Positions 52,373 to 63,040 are shown, numbered from the stretch's first letter. The stretch: DNA of 63,342 nucleotides from Chitinimonas sp. BJB300 (GCF_002735695.1 NZ_PDZH01000006.1:1-63342); one strand, 5' to 3'. The notes: generated by a model not told the origin, from the sequence alone. Program-made: numbers and translations.

Positions 52373-54869
52373 CTATTGGCTCATGGATAATGCCTTGGGT
52401 AGTTTGATCAAGACAAACTCATTATCGTCTGGTTGTTTGCTTCCCATGTGTCGACCAACACTGAATGGGTAGTTGTTGTCATCGATAGTTCCCAGCGTGG
52501 TGTCGTCAATCACCACAACGTTCTCGATTGTATTGAAGGGCATGGAAAAGGGTATCGCCCAAACCGATATCACCGTTTAATGGTGAGGTGATCCGGTACG
52601 GGTCTTTCATACTTAGCAGGTCGACCAGTTCCGTTTTGGTCACGTATTCACCTTGCTTGCCCAGCTTAATCTGGAACAGTTTTTTAAAGCCTTTTAAGTC
52701 CCCCTGGGAATTATCGCGTTCAATCACAATGCCCTCATTGGCGTTGTAGAGTTGGAAGTCGCCGATGTTGGAGGCTTTCTCCTCCACTTTGTATTTGAAC
52801 TGCTTGCCGGTATAGCTGCGGCTGGCGATATCAAATTCGCTGATGAGCAGGGTTTTGCCATCGTGGTCGGTCAGCGGTTGCTCCAGCATTGGATAGAGTT
52901 TATTGCCATCGCTTGAAAGTGCCATGCCTTCGAATCCACCCGACTGCTTGGCGCGAAACGGCATTGACGTGGCGGTGCTGCGGTAAGGCCAGTAAAGGCC
53001 CGACATCCATGGGGTGTTCCTGCCACCTTCATCTTGCATATTGGTGCCATCGTCGCTGGCAGGATTGGGGTAGATGGGGAAGTCGCCAAACAGGTAGACG
53101 GTGCGGATGGCTGGGAATTTCTCCTGTACGCCTAGTAGCGTGCGGAAGTCAAAGCTCTGTATGTCGGCACGTGCTTGCATGCCATTGGCGACAATCAGTC
53201 CCGCCAAGGTGTCGGCCATGGGGGTTACGCCCACTGTGCGTTCGCGGTAGACATTGCCATGATTGTCGGTGTCGGAACGCGGGTTCAGTTTGGTCTCGAT
53301 ATTGAAGCGGACAATTTTGGCATTGGCGATGCGCTTGCCGGCATCTGGATGGGCTGCACCGGCCCCGGTGCTGTAATAGGTGATATAGGCGCTGACCAAA
53401 TCGAACATGTCCTGGGCCTTGGGCATGACATAAGGGCTGATATACCCTTTGGCGGCTGCGACTTGCACCGATACGGGTGAAAGGGCTGGGTCATTCAGCT
53501 GCTCGGGGCCCCTGAAGACCTTGTCACAGATAAAGGTGGCCTGAATTTGCGCAACGGTCAGGTTTTTGATTAACGCTTCGTCGGCAAAGGTGTAGGGGGC
53601 ATTGTCTGCCCGGCGGCATTTCTGGGCTTCGATGTAAGGGTCGTGCTTGATCACCGCGATGCCGTCCTTACTGATGCCGGCATCGGTTTCCAGCGTGGTC
53701 ATCAGGTTATCCAGTGCTACTTCGTAGGCGGGCAGGGTGTTTTCCGGGCGTAGATTACGGCTGCCTCGATGGCCTTGGGCATCGAATTTACTGGCATCAA
53801 TACGGCCGTCGGGCAGCAGGAAGTCGCCCGGTACGCCATCATTGTTGGCGTCAAATTCCTGTACCGCCTGTAGCAGTAGGTCGGACCGGTCGGAGATGAT
53901 GCCTGTGACACCCGCCTTCATCAGTTCCAGCATGCGGGCCTTCTCGTTTACCGTCCACGTTATCACTGGATAGCCTGCCGATTTGAGTGATGCGACATCG
54001 AAGACTTCGCTGGTGGCCGGCATAAGGCCAGGTTGTGGATTTGTCCCGCGGGCATAGTGGGCATCGGCGCTGGATTTCACCCCGTTTACGTCATATTTGA
54101 GTTGCACGTTGTACGGGGAAAATACGGGCGCACGCGTAGCGCCGAAGCGCTGCGCATGTGCGCGAACGGCGTTCATGATGCGTAGGGCGCTGGATTCTTC
54201 GTTGTAGGGATTCTGTGGGGACCGAATAAATTTACCTGGATTTTCGCTGTCGGGTAGGGGAATGGGAGCTTCGAGCAGTACACCGTTTTTGTCGGTATGC
54301 AGCAGGAAAGGCCCGAATTCATCGCCAAACCAGAGCGTACCGTCGCGAGTGCGTTGCATCGATTCGATGTCGAAGTCAGCGCCCGTCAGCAAACGATCGG
54401 TGCTGAATTGATTGGTGATTGTGAAGGGGATGAGGTTATTGGGGTCTTGCAAGGAAATGAAGCTTTCGACTTTGATGCCGCCCGCGCCCCCCGTCTGGCG
54501 CTTGAAGTCGGGACGAATGGTATAGACGCGCAGATAGAAATCGGCCGAGTTCTCTATCGTGCCGTAACCATTGTCGGTCATGGCCAGGAAGGTGCCGTCG
54601 TCATTGCGAAGCGTCGCCGAGAAGCCCTGTACCGGCTGTTTGTCAAACGGCAGGGTCTGGCCGTTGGTGTTGCCCCCGAGATAGTGACCCGAGCTAGGGC
54701 CGTCGGCAAAGGTGGCGGCTGGCAGAATGGCCCGGCCCACAATGGTAGGTGAGGCATGGGCAGCCGGTGTTGGCGGACTGGCATCGTTGCTGCTGCAAGC
54801 GCTGAGGAGCCCTATGCTGATTGCCAGGGCGGTGAGGCGGCTGAATTGATAGGTATGTGAGGACTGCAT
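52373..54869 (-). pseudogene. lipoprotein combining phytase-like esterase and GDPD domains, frameshifted
   Basis: The frame from 54869 runs 787 residues to a stop at 52506; the missing C-terminus continues in another frame to 52373. The last residues in that second frame ('NTIENVVVIDDTTLGTIDDN', then 'DDNEFVLIKLPKAL') are exactly the ending expected for a phytase-like esterase (pfam13449) after '...GDIGLGDTLF'. One extra base in the run at about 52544-52553 explains the break. The N-terminus is a lipoprotein signal ('AISIGLLSACSSND'). Esterase-like segments flank a GDPD domain, with 'DAQGHRGSRNLRPENT' and 'TLETDAGISKDGIAVIKHDP'. It may be a true pseudogene or a sequencing error. Confidence 0.75.
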
Positions 54870-55040
54870 GCCAAGTTCCTGAAATGAGTCATAAGTGGCG
54901 CAGATGATAGGGCCGGGCTATGAAGCCTTATTGACGTTCAGGTTACTATGGGGTGATTAACAACAGTATTCGCGCTTCTGCGTTGTTTATTCAAGACAGT
55001 TCCTTTGGGTTGAGTCGTTGCGCTCTGTTCTGCTGGCGTT

Positions 55041-56282
55041 ATGGCATCTGTATCGGTTCTTTCCCCGGCTGCGCGCGTTATTGTCCGGGCCATACCTACT
55101 TTTTTTCTGGCCATGCTCAAGTTCATCCCTTTGCCAGCCTTGGCGGCTGGTTTCATCACCGTGTTGGTTGGCTATACCAGTTCCGCAGCTATCATCTTCC
55201 AGGCAGCCCAGGCGGCAGGCGCCAACCAAGCGCAAATCGCCTCCTGGTTGATGATTTTGGGCTTCGCGATGGGTATTACCTGTATCGGCCTTTCGCTGCG
55301 TTACCGCATTCCTGTGGCAACGGCTTGGTCTACACCCGGTGCGGCCCTGTTGGTGACTAGTCTGGCGGGATACAACATGGCTGAGGCTATTGGTGCGTTT
55401 GTTTTTTCCGCAGCATTGATTACCCTGTGCGGCATAACTGGCTGGTTTGAACGCGCTATGAAGTACGTACCGCTCTCGTTGGCTGCTGCCATGTTGGCCG
55501 GGGTGCTACTGAAGTTCGGCATGGCGGCATTTGGGGCGATGCAAAGTCAGTTTTGGGTAGTAATGCCGATGTTCCTGGCCTATTTGCTGTTCAAGCGTCT
55601 CTTGCCGCGCTATGCCGTCATGGTGGTCTTACTGGTGGGATGCGTCTTGGCGGGGGCGTTGGGGCTAGTCAAGTTTGAGGCGCTCAGCCTGGCGGTTGCT
55701 ACACCGGTCTGGACCACGCCGGCATTCAATTGGCGCGCATTGGTGGGGGTGGGGTTGCCACTATTTATTGTCACCATGGCCTCCCAGAATATCCCTGGGG
55801 TGGCGGTATTACGGTCTTGCGGTTACCAGCCGCCGGTATCAGCTCTGATCAGTTGGACGGGGGGCGTCAATCTCATACTGGCGCCCTTTGGTTGTTTTGC
55901 GTTAAATCTGGCGGCCATTACCGCGGCGATCTGCGCGGGGCCCGAGTCACATCCCGACCCCGCCCAGCGTTATCGGGCTGCAATTGCGGCTGGTGGGTTC
56001 TATTTGCTGTTAGGGTTGCTGGGAGGCTCGGTGGGGGCGTTGTTTGCCGCTTTTCCGCAGGAGCTGGTGCTGGCCATTGCCGGCATTGCGCTCTTTGGTG
56101 CGTTGGGAAGTGGTCTGGCGCTGGCCATGCGAGAGGATAATCAACGCGAGGCGGCATTGATTACTTTTCTGGTGACTGCGTCAGGGCTATCGCTGGGCGG
56201 TATTGGTTCGGCTTTCTGGGGGCTGCTGGCAGGTGGGGTGGCGCTGGCTGTCTTCAATTGGCGGGTTGGGCGTACGCGATGA
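55041..56282 (+). CDS. benE: BenE-family transporter
   Basis: 413 residues with about 12 hydrophobic helices. The opening 'ALAAGFITVLVGYTSSAAII' and the later segments 'WSTPGAALLVTSLAGYNMAE' and 'VTMASQNIPGVAVLRSCGYQ' are typical of the BenE benzoate/H+ symporter family. Whether benzoate is the substrate is not shown; no benzoate pathway genes are present. The ribosome binding site is weak. It is followed by the aminopeptidase gene after 38 bases. Confidence 0.87.
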   Translation: MASVSVLSPAARVIVRAIPTFFLAMLKFIPLPALAAGFITVLVGYTSSAAIIFQAAQAAGANQAQIASWLMILGFAMGITCIGLSLRYRIPVATAWSTPGAALLVTSLAGYNMAEAIGAFVFSAALITLCGITGWFERAMKYVPLSLAAAMLAGVLLKFGMAAFGAMQSQFWVVMPMFLAYLLFKRLLPRYAVMVVLLVGCVLAGALGLVKFEALSLAVATPVWTTPAFNWRALVGVGLPLFIVTMASQNIPGVAVLRSCGYQPPVSALISWTGGVNLILAPFGCFALNLAAITAAICAGPESHPDPAQRYRAAIAAGGFYLLLGLLGGSVGALFAAFPQELVLAIAGIALFGALGSGLALAMREDNQREAALITFLVTASGLSLGGIGSAFWGLLAGGVALAVFNWRVGRTR

Positions 56283-56320
56283 TGGGAGGGAAAGCTGTGC
56301 TGGTTGAAAGGAGCAAGGCC

Positions 56321-57400
56321 ATGTGGCGCTGGGCGCTGTGGTTGATACTGCCGGCGATGTTGTCCGGTTGCGCCAGCATGGCGTATGTGGGCCAGGCCGC
56401 CAATGGGCAGGCTGAGGTGCTGAACAAGGCGCGCCCGATTGATGAATTGTTGGCCGACCCCGCCACGCCGCCAGAATTGCGCGCCAAGCTGGCTTTCGCG
56501 ACGCGCGTACGTGCCTTTGCAGTGCATGAGTTGAACTTGCCCAACAACGCCAGTTATACCCGGTACACCGACTTGGGCCGGCCTTATGCCTTGTGGAATA
56601 TCGTGAGTACTTTGCCCTTGTCGCTGACGCCGGTGGAAAGCTGTTTCCCTATTGCGGGCTGTCTAGCCTACCGCGGTTATTACAGCCAAGCGGCTGCACA
56701 TGACTATGCTCAGCAACGCAGGGTTTTGGGAGAGGATGTTTACGAGTATGGTGTTCCAGCGTATTCAACCCTGGGCTGGTTTGAAGACCCCTTGCTCAAT
56801 TCCACGGTGCGTTACGATGATGCGACGCTGGTGCGGTTGATATTCCATGAACTGGCGCACCAAGTGGTGTATGTCCGTGATGACAGCGCGTTCAACGAAG
56901 CCTTTGCAACAGCAGTGGAACTGGAAGGATTTGAACGATGGGTGGCAGCGGAAGGGCAGGGGGATGCCGCGGTTCGGTACCGCCAGGCGGAAGCGCGTGG
57001 CACTGCGTTTCGTGGGTTGATTCTGTCGGCACGCATTGTACTGGAGGGCATTTATTCCGGTGCGTTAGCAGATGCGGACAAGTTGGCCGCCAAAGAGGCT
57101 GTGATGGCTAAATTGGCGGAAGACTATGCGGCGCTCAAGGAGGCTCATGGCGGTTATATTGGCTACGATAGTTGGTTCCAACCCGTGCCAAATAATGCGC
57201 ATCTGGTATCGGTGGCGACTTATCACGACAAGGTGCCGGCATTTCGGGCATTGTTCGCACAGTCAGGCAGCTTTCCCGCCTTCTATGCGGCGGCCAAGGC
57301 GCTAAGTCAAAAAAAGAGGGCCGCTCGCGACGAAGCGCTGGCGGCCCTTGGAGTGTCTGTTTTTTCAGGGGAGAAACAACAGGGTTTTGATCGGGAATGA
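56321..57400 (+). CDS. predicted zinc aminopeptidase, lipoprotein (COG4324)
   Basis: 359 residues from the ATG at 56321, chosen because AAGGAG lies nine bases upstream; the longer frame starts inside benE. Lipobox 'AMLSGCASM' puts the lipidated Cys at 17. The zinc motif HELAH (176-180) in 'VRLIFHELAHQVVYVRDDSA' and a following 'NEAFATAVE' are the gluzincin pattern. COG4324 proteins are predicted aminopeptidases of the periplasm. It follows benE on the same strand and may share its transcript. Confidence 0.88.
   Translation: MWRWALWLILPAMLSGCASMAYVGQAANGQAEVLNKARPIDELLADPATPPELRAKLAFATRVRAFAVHELNLPNNASYTRYTDLGRPYALWNIVSTLPLSLTPVESCFPIAGCLAYRGYYSQAAAHDYAQQRRVLGEDVYEYGVPAYSTLGWFEDPLLNSTVRYDDATLVRLIFHELAHQVVYVRDDSAFNEAFATAVELEGFERWVAAEGQGDAAVRYRQAEARGTAFRGLILSARIVLEGIYSGALADADKLAAKEAVMAKLAEDYAALKEAHGGYIGYDSWFQPVPNNAHLVSVATYHDKVPAFRALFAQSGSFPAFYAAAKALSQKKRAARDEALAALGVSVFSGEKQQGFDRE
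57309..57347 (-). terminator. terminator-like hairpin in the antisense direction
   Basis: GGGCCGC (57318-57324) pairs with GCGGCCC (57341-57347), and on the minus strand the stem is followed by CTTTTTTT. It lies inside the 3' end of the aminopeptidase gene, facing the other way. No minus-strand gene is known in 57401-57669, a gap that holds nothing I recognise. It may be coincidental. Confidence 0.45.
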
Positions 57401-57669
57401 TCAGGTGTTGGCCCAACAACCAATCCTGTGAGATGAGTTGTTTATGACAACGGGTTAATTCTGCTTGTCATCAATGTGGCGCACTATGGGTGCTTCCCCT
57501 ATTTGTGTTTGAGGCTATTTCAATATATGCAAATGACATTAAATGGTGTGCCGCGGTCCGTGACTTGTGTTCCGCAGCGCGCAACCAGGGTGGAAAATAT
57601 GTGTCAAAGCCAGATCTGGCGCGCTTGTGAAGGTAGAATGCACACAGTTAAAGCCGCTGGAGTTGCCCG

Positions 57670-58122
57670 ATGAAATGCCCATTTTGCGGCGCCTTCGATA
57701 GTCAAGTTGTCGATACCCGTGTTTCGGAAGAGGGTGACAGTATTCGCCGCCGCCGCAAATGCAGTGGCTGTGATAAACGCTTTACAACGTTTGAGATGGC
57801 GGAAGTCCGCTCGCCACAGGTGGTCAAAGCCAATGGGAACCGGGCTGATTACGATCGCGAAAAAGTCCGTATCAGTTTTCAGCGGGCGTTGCACAAGCGT
57901 CCGGTACCCACCACGCTGGTGGATGAAGCGATTGCCCGCATTGATCAAAAAGTACTCGCCATGGGCGAGCGCGAGATCGAATCGCGCCGTATTGGCGAGA
58001 TGGTGATGGCGGAGCTGGCCAAGCTCGATAAAGTGGCTTACATCCGTTTTGCCTCTGTATATAAGAGCTTTCAAGATGTCGATGACTTTCGCGATGCCAT
58101 TCTGGAGGTAAGTAAGAAATGA
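57670..58122 (+). CDS. nrdR: transcriptional repressor NrdR
   Basis: 150 residues, the usual size. The zinc ribbon has Cys3/Cys6 and Cys31/Cys34 ('[17 protein letters not shown]', '[14 protein letters not shown]') and is followed by an ATP-cone ('[20 protein letters not shown]'). NrdR represses ribonucleotide reductase genes when dATP is high. No NrdR box or nrd gene is seen nearby. The stop overlaps the next start (ATGA), beginning a run that leads into the riboflavin genes. Confidence 0.95.
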   Translation: MKCPFCGAFDSQVVDTRVSEEGDSIRRRRKCSGCDKRFTTFEMAEVRSPQVVKANGNRADYDREKVRISFQRALHKRPVPTTLVDEAIARIDQKVLAMGEREIESRRIGEMVMAELAKLDKVAYIRFASVYKSFQDVDDFRDAILEVSKK

Positions 58123-59183
58123 AACTGCACCGCGCTGATCTGACCCGGGCGGAGGAAGTTGGTCTGCTGCAGACCGGCCAGGCTGAAGCACTCTGGGCTT
58201 TTCTGGCGATGCAACCGCAGACCGGGGCCCAGTTCCGCTTTGCGCATATTCTCTATTATCTGGGGGGAATGATCGCCATTGCGGCGATGAGTCTTTTCAT
58301 GACCGTGGGCTACCAGACCTGGGGCCCAGGTTCGTTGACGGTATTTGCGGTGTCCTATGGCTTTGTGGCGTGGCGGCTCGGGGTATGGTTTTTTGACGCT
58401 AAGCATCTGCCTATTCCCGCCGGTATTCTCTTTACCCTGACCATTGTGCTGGTGCCGCTCGCCGTGTATGGCATCCTGGCAGCATTGGGCCACTGGGACG
58501 GGGGAGGGCGCTATAGTGATTATCACTATTACATTGATTGGCGCTGGCTGCTCCTGGAACTGGCGACATTGGCAGCGGCCGCCGTCATGCTGTGGCGCTA
58601 TCGATTGCCCTTTATGATCATGCCGGTCGCAGTAACACTCTGGTATATGAGCATGGATGTCGCTGCGTGGATTGCTTTTGGTGTGGGTGCGGATGATATC
58701 GGCAGCTATTACGGAGAACTGTGGCACTTGCGCCAGTTTGTGTCCCTGGGTTTTGGCCTGATCATGCTGGGGCTGGCGCTGCGTATTGACTTGGCAACTA
58801 GGCATGATGGGCGCGATTTTGCTTTCTGGCTTTATCTTTTTGGCCTCCTGGCGTTCTGGGGTGCGCTCAGCAGCATGGATTCGGGCAGCCAGTGGGGCAA
58901 GTTCATTTATTGCGTGCTCAACCTGGGTTTAATTTTTATTGGTGCGGTGCTGGCGCGGCGAGTGTTTGCTGTCTTTGGCGGCCTTGGCGTAGCCGGCTAT
59001 CTGGGTTATCTGGCGTGGGATGTCTTCAAAGACAGCCTGCCGTTCGCCTTTGCCTTGAGCCTGATTGGCTTGGCCGTCGTCTTTGCCGGGGTATGGTGGA
59101 ACAAGCATGGGGAAGGGTTGGGGAAGCTCTGGCGGCGACAACTTTCGCCACAACTGGCTGAGTTGATCGAAAGCCGGACATGA
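58119..59183 (+). CDS. polytopic membrane protein (DUF2157-like)
   Basis: 354 residues with about ten hydrophobic helices and a short basic N-terminus. The opening '[21 protein letters not shown]' is like the cytoplasmic start of DUF2157 proteins, followed by '[20 protein letters not shown]'. Function unknown. Overlaps nrdR (ATGA) and ribD (ATGA), so it is translationally coupled to both. Confidence 0.75.
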   Translation: MKLHRADLTRAEEVGLLQTGQAEALWAFLAMQPQTGAQFRFAHILYYLGGMIAIAAMSLFMTVGYQTWGPGSLTVFAVSYGFVAWRLGVWFFDAKHLPIPAGILFTLTIVLVPLAVYGILAALGHWDGGGRYSDYHYYIDWRWLLLELATLAAAAVMLWRYRLPFMIMPVAVTLWYMSMDVAAWIAFGVGADDIGSYYGELWHLRQFVSLGFGLIMLGLALRIDLATRHDGRDFAFWLYLFGLLAFWGALSSMDSGSQWGKFIYCVLNLGLIFIGAVLARRVFAVFGGLGVAGYLGYLAWDVFKDSLPFAFALSLIGLAVVFAGVWWNKHGEGLGKLWRRQLSPQLAELIESRT

Positions 59184-60304
59184 GTTTCAGCGTGGATGAC
59201 CACCAATACATGGCTCTGGCCCTGCGGCTGGCGGAAAGAGGGCGTTGCATCAGCACCCCGAATCCCGCTGTGGGTGCGGTGCTGGTGCGCGATGGCCGCA
59301 TCATCGGCCAAGGTTTCACCCAGCAGGCAGGCGGCCCGCACGCCGAAGTGATGGCCCTGCGGGATGCTGCGGCAGCGGGTGAGTCAACCGTGGGTGCCAC
59401 AGCCTACGTTACCCTGGAACCCTGTGCGCACTTTGGGCGCACGCCACCCTGCGCCCAAGGGTTGATTGATGCCGGCTTAAGCCGTGTGGTGGTCGCTTTG
59501 CAAGACCCTAACCCGCTTGTGGCGGGGAAAGGGATGGCAATGCTGCGCGAAGCGGGTGTTGATGTGGCGCTGGGGTTGCTAGCCCTAGAAGCAAGTGAGT
59601 CGCTCAAAGGGTTTCTGAGCCGCATAGAACGCGGCCGGCCCTGGTTGCGGCTGAAGATTGCTGCCAGTCTGGATGGCAAGACGGCTCTGGCGAATGGCGA
59701 AAGCCAATGGATTACTGGCCCGGCAGCGCGTATGGATGTGCAACGCTTACGGGCGCGATCCTGCGCCATGTTGACTGGCAGCGGCACGGTGTTGAAGGAT
59801 GACCCCTTGTTGACGGTACGTGAAGTCGATGGGCAGCCCTGGCAGGGGCGCCAGCCATTGCGCGTGGTATTGGATAGCCGGGCACAGTTGTCGCCGCAAG
59901 CCAAGCTGTTGCATGCGCCGGGTCATACTTTGGTGATTACCGCTAATGCCCCCGCTGCGCACATCGCCGCATTGCAGGCAGCAGGTGCCGAGGTGCTGGC
60001 GCTGCCGGATGCAAATGCGAGAGTGGATTTGTCTGCTACCTTGGTTGCGCTGGCTGCGCGCGGCATCAATGAGGTGACGGTGGAGGCCGGCGCGCGCCTT
60101 AACGGGGCGTGGCTGCAAAGTGGGCTGGTGGATGAAATCATCTTTTATCAAGCGCCGGTGTTGTTGGGTAGCGCAGCAGCCGGCTTGGCGGATTTTTCCC
60201 TCGACAGGCTAGCCGATAAGTTGGCCCCTTCCGTAACCGATATCCGCCATCTTGGCGCAGATTTACGTTACACCTTACGTTTCAAGTCTTCGATCAAATC
60301 GTGA
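59180..60304 (+). CDS. ribD: bifunctional riboflavin deaminase/reductase RibD
   Basis: 374 residues. The deaminase domain holds the zinc motif 'PHAEVMAL' and 'PCAHFGRTPPC', the reductase domain (about 150-370) contains 'WLRLKIAASLDGKTALANGE' and 'AGARLNGAWLQSGLVDEIIF'. It performs two steps after GTP cyclohydrolase II in flavin synthesis. The ATG overlaps the upstream stop; it leads the riboflavin cluster. Confidence 0.96.
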   Translation: MSFSVDDHQYMALALRLAERGRCISTPNPAVGAVLVRDGRIIGQGFTQQAGGPHAEVMALRDAAAAGESTVGATAYVTLEPCAHFGRTPPCAQGLIDAGLSRVVVALQDPNPLVAGKGMAMLREAGVDVALGLLALEASESLKGFLSRIERGRPWLRLKIAASLDGKTALANGESQWITGPAARMDVQRLRARSCAMLTGSGTVLKDDPLLTVREVDGQPWQGRQPLRVVLDSRAQLSPQAKLLHAPGHTLVITANAPAAHIAALQAAGAEVLALPDANARVDLSATLVALAARGINEVTVEAGARLNGAWLQSGLVDEIIFYQAPVLLGSAAAGLADFSLDRLADKLAPSVTDIRHLGADLRYTLRFKSSIKS

Positions 60305-61083
60305 GTCTTCCTATGCCTGATCAGGTCACGCCGTTCAAAGATCATTTCTCTCAGCAGTCTTCAGCCTATGCACAGTACCGCCCCAGCTATCCGGCTGCGC
60401 TGTTCGATTGGCTGGCAGGGGTGGCGCCGTCCCTTCAGCTGGTTTGGGACGCGGCTACCGGTAATGGCCAGGCGGCAGTTGCGCTGGCAGAATATTTTGA
60501 GCGTGTGATTGCCACCGAACCCTCGCAAGGTCAACTTGCAAACGCTGAGCCACGGCCCAATATCGAATACCGCATCGAGCCGGCAGAGGTATCGAGCCTG
60601 CCTGATGCCAGTGTGGATTTGATAACTGTGGCGCAAGCGTTGCATTGGTTCGACCTGCCACGCTTTATGCAAGAGGCTGACCGGGTGCTCAAGCCCGGTG
60701 GTGTGTTGGCGGTATGGTGTTATGAAGTCTTTAGCTGCGACCCGAAGGTGGATGCGATTATTTCTGAGTTCTACCACGGCACCATTGGGCCCTATTGGCC
60801 ACCTGAGCGGCGTTGGATTGAGCAAGGTTACGCAGGTCTGGTCTTTCCTCATCCGCATCTTGAGACACCCACATTGCAGATGGCGTTGAGTTGGGATTTG
60901 GCTGCCTTGGTCGGATATCTGGGTACCTGGTCAGCGACCCAGCGCTATAAAGAAGACACCAGCCATGATCCATTGCCTGCGTTGGCCGAGCAACTCACCG
61001 CTGTATGGGGTGACGTAGCCCAGCCCAAGCAGGTGAGCTGGCCACTGAAGTTGCAAGCCTGCCGCAAGCCGGCAGATCGTTGA
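60301..61083 (+). CDS. class I SAM-dependent methyltransferase
   Basis: 260 residues from the GTG at 60301, overlapping the ribD stop, or 256 from the ATG at 60313; both fit. SAM motifs: 'LVWDAATGNGQAAVALAEYF' (motif I), 'YRIEPAEVSSLPDASVDLIT' and 'VAQALHWFDLPRFMQEADRV'. It resembles the Methyltransf_11 group of small-molecule methyltransferases. No substrate can be inferred. Its placement between ribD and riboflavin synthase is unusual. Confidence 0.88.
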   Translation: MSLPMPDQVTPFKDHFSQQSSAYAQYRPSYPAALFDWLAGVAPSLQLVWDAATGNGQAAVALAEYFERVIATEPSQGQLANAEPRPNIEYRIEPAEVSSLPDASVDLITVAQALHWFDLPRFMQEADRVLKPGGVLAVWCYEVFSCDPKVDAIISEFYHGTIGPYWPPERRWIEQGYAGLVFPHPHLETPTLQMALSWDLAALVGYLGTWSATQRYKEDTSHDPLPALAEQLTAVWGDVAQPKQVSWPLKLQACRKPADR

Positions 61084-61125
61084 GCCCGATAACTGATCTT
61101 GCCAAGCGCAAGTGAAAGGAAGCGC

Positions 61126-61770
61126 ATGTTTACCGGCATTATTGAAACCACCGGAAAAATCGCCACGGTGCAACCGCTGGAGGGCGAAGGCCTCCGGGTG
61201 ATGATCGTGAGCGAGCACCTGGATATGAACGATGTGAAGATTGGTGACAGCATTGCCGTCAACGGTGCTTGTATGACGGTGGTTGCCAAGACCGCACACA
61301 GCTTCAAATACGATATTTCTGCAGAATCATTGCGCTGTACCGTAGGGTTGGAAGACCCGGGCCGCGAGATGAATCTGGAGAAAGCATTACGATTTGGTGA
61401 CCGGCTTGATGGGCACCTTGTCTCGGGCCACGTCGATGGCACCGGCGAAGTCATGAAGTTTGTCGAGGTTGGCGAGAGTTGGCAGTTAGTGGTGCAAGCG
61501 CCCAAGACGCTGTCCCGCTATATCGCCATCAAGGGCTCCATCGTCATCAATGGTGTGTCGCTGACTACCAATAACGTGAAGGACATGCCAGATCGCTGCA
61601 TTCTGTCGGTGAATTTGATTCCCCATACTGTCGAAGTCACCAACCTCAAGCATTTGAAGGTGGGTGAAAGGGTGAATCTGGAAGTTGACCTGATCGCACG
61701 TTACCTGGAACGCATGCTGCCAGAGACCGAGCCCTTCGAAGCCCTCAAGAAGCGTATGGGCAAAGTTTGA
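61126..61770 (+). CDS. ribE: riboflavin synthase, alpha chain
   Basis: 214 residues from the ATG at 61126, with AAGGA upstream, giving the family opening 'MFTGIIETTGKI'. Two tandem lumazine-binding repeats are present; repeat 1 holds 'GDSIAVNGACMTVVAK' and repeat 2 'KGSIVINGVSLTTNNV'. It dismutates two 6,7-dimethyl-8-ribityllumazine molecules to riboflavin. The gene is also named ribC in some organisms. It lies between the methyltransferase and ribBX. Confidence 0.95.
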   Translation: MFTGIIETTGKIATVQPLEGEGLRVMIVSEHLDMNDVKIGDSIAVNGACMTVVAKTAHSFKYDISAESLRCTVGLEDPGREMNLEKALRFGDRLDGHLVSGHVDGTGEVMKFVEVGESWQLVVQAPKTLSRYIAIKGSIVINGVSLTTNNVKDMPDRCILSVNLIPHTVEVTNLKHLKVGERVNLEVDLIARYLERMLPETEPFEALKKRMGKV

Positions 61771-61800
61771 CTTGCCCTTATCTGGAATTTTGAATCAACC

Positions 61801-62889
61801 ATGCAAATTTCATCGATTCCCGACCTGATTGCGGAACTCGCAGCGGGCCGCATGATTGTCCTGATGGATGACGAAGACCGTGAGAACGAAGGCGACTTGG
61901 TCATGGCTGCCGAGCATGCCACGCCGGAAGCCATCAACTTCATGGCCAAGCATGCCCGGGGCCTGATCTGCCTGACCTTGACTGAGCAACGTTGCCGGCA
62001 ATTGAACCTACCATTGATGGTGAGCCGCAATGGCGCATCCCACGGTACCAACTTCACATTGAGTATTGAGGCGGCGACAGGGGTGAGCACTGGCATATCG
62101 GCGGCAGACCGGGCGCGTACCGTTTTGGCGGCGGTGGCCCCACAGGCCAAGCCGACCGATATTGTCCAGCCCGGCCATATTTTCCCGCTGATGGCGCGCG
62201 AAGGTGGCGTGTTGGCCCGGGCGGGCCACACTGAAGCAGGCTGTGATTTGGCGAATATGGCGGGCTGCTTGCCGGCCTCGGTGATTTGCGAAGTGATGAA
62301 CGACGACGGCACGATGGCGCGTTTGCCTGAACTGCTGCCTTTTGCTGAACAGCACAATCTGAAGATCGGCACCATTGCCGACCTGATCCAGTACCGCAGC
62401 CGGACCGAGTCATTGGTCGAACGCATGGGCGAGCGTGCCATCACGACGCCGGCTGGCGTATTTCAGATGGTCATATTCCGCGAACAAGGCAACGCTGCTA
62501 CGCATCTGGCGCTGGTGAAAGGGAGCTTTGGTCCGCAGGATGAAGTATTGGTCCGCGTTCATGAGCCGCTCAGTGTCATGGACTGGATGGATGCAGGCCA
62601 GACCCGCCATAGCTGGGGTATCTACCAGAGTTTGGCCGCTATCAACGAGGCGGGGCGTGGTGTTGTGGTGCTGTTGCACCGAAATGAAGGCGGTGAGGAG
62701 TTGCTGGCGAAGGCCTTGCCGGAATTGAATCTGAATACCCCGCAGAAATGGGATTTGCGTACCTATGGTGTTGGCGCGCAAATGCTCAAGTCTTTGGGTG
62801 TGGGCAAGATGAAGTTACTGTCGCCTACCCGCAAGATGCCCAGCATGGCAGGTTTCGGTCTGGAGGTTGCTGGCTTTATCGAAGGCTGA
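61801..62889 (+). CDS. ribB: 3,4-dihydroxy-2-butanone-4-phosphate synthase with degenerate GTP cyclohydrolase II domain (RibBX)
   Basis: 362 residues. The N-terminal RibB domain is intact: 'DDEDRENEGDLVMAAEHATP' (23 onward), 'SIEAATGVSTGISAADRART' and 'REGGVLARAGHTEAGCDLAN'. The C-terminal half aligns with GTP cyclohydrolase II ('WDLRTYGVGAQMLKSLGVGK') but the Cys residues that bind zinc are missing: the region reads 'VHEPLSVMDWMDAGQTRHSW'. This is the known RibBX variant, in which the second activity is supplied by a separate RibA. ribH is not in the window. Confidence 0.93.
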   Translation: MQISSIPDLIAELAAGRMIVLMDDEDRENEGDLVMAAEHATPEAINFMAKHARGLICLTLTEQRCRQLNLPLMVSRNGASHGTNFTLSIEAATGVSTGISAADRARTVLAAVAPQAKPTDIVQPGHIFPLMAREGGVLARAGHTEAGCDLANMAGCLPASVICEVMNDDGTMARLPELLPFAEQHNLKIGTIADLIQYRSRTESLVERMGERAITTPAGVFQMVIFREQGNAATHLALVKGSFGPQDEVLVRVHEPLSVMDWMDAGQTRHSWGIYQSLAAINEAGRGVVVLLHRNEGGEELLAKALPELNLNTPQKWDLRTYGVGAQMLKSLGVGKMKLLSPTRKMPSMAGFGLEVAGFIEG

Positions 62890-63040
62890 CCGGCTCTACC
62901 GCAGACGGTAGAAGGTGTTTAGTCGTGCTGTCCCGCACATATTTTCTGCGGCACCCATCAAACCGATGCGGAAACGGCGCTTTTTGCCCCAGCTGGGTCT
63001 TTCAAGTAGCGCTGAAGTTTTTAAAGGCGTCTGATTGTTT

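Noticed and set aside
61771-61800. FMN riboswitch before ribB
   Set aside because: Only 30 bases separate ribE and ribB, and no conserved FMN-aptamer segments are present there or before ribD.
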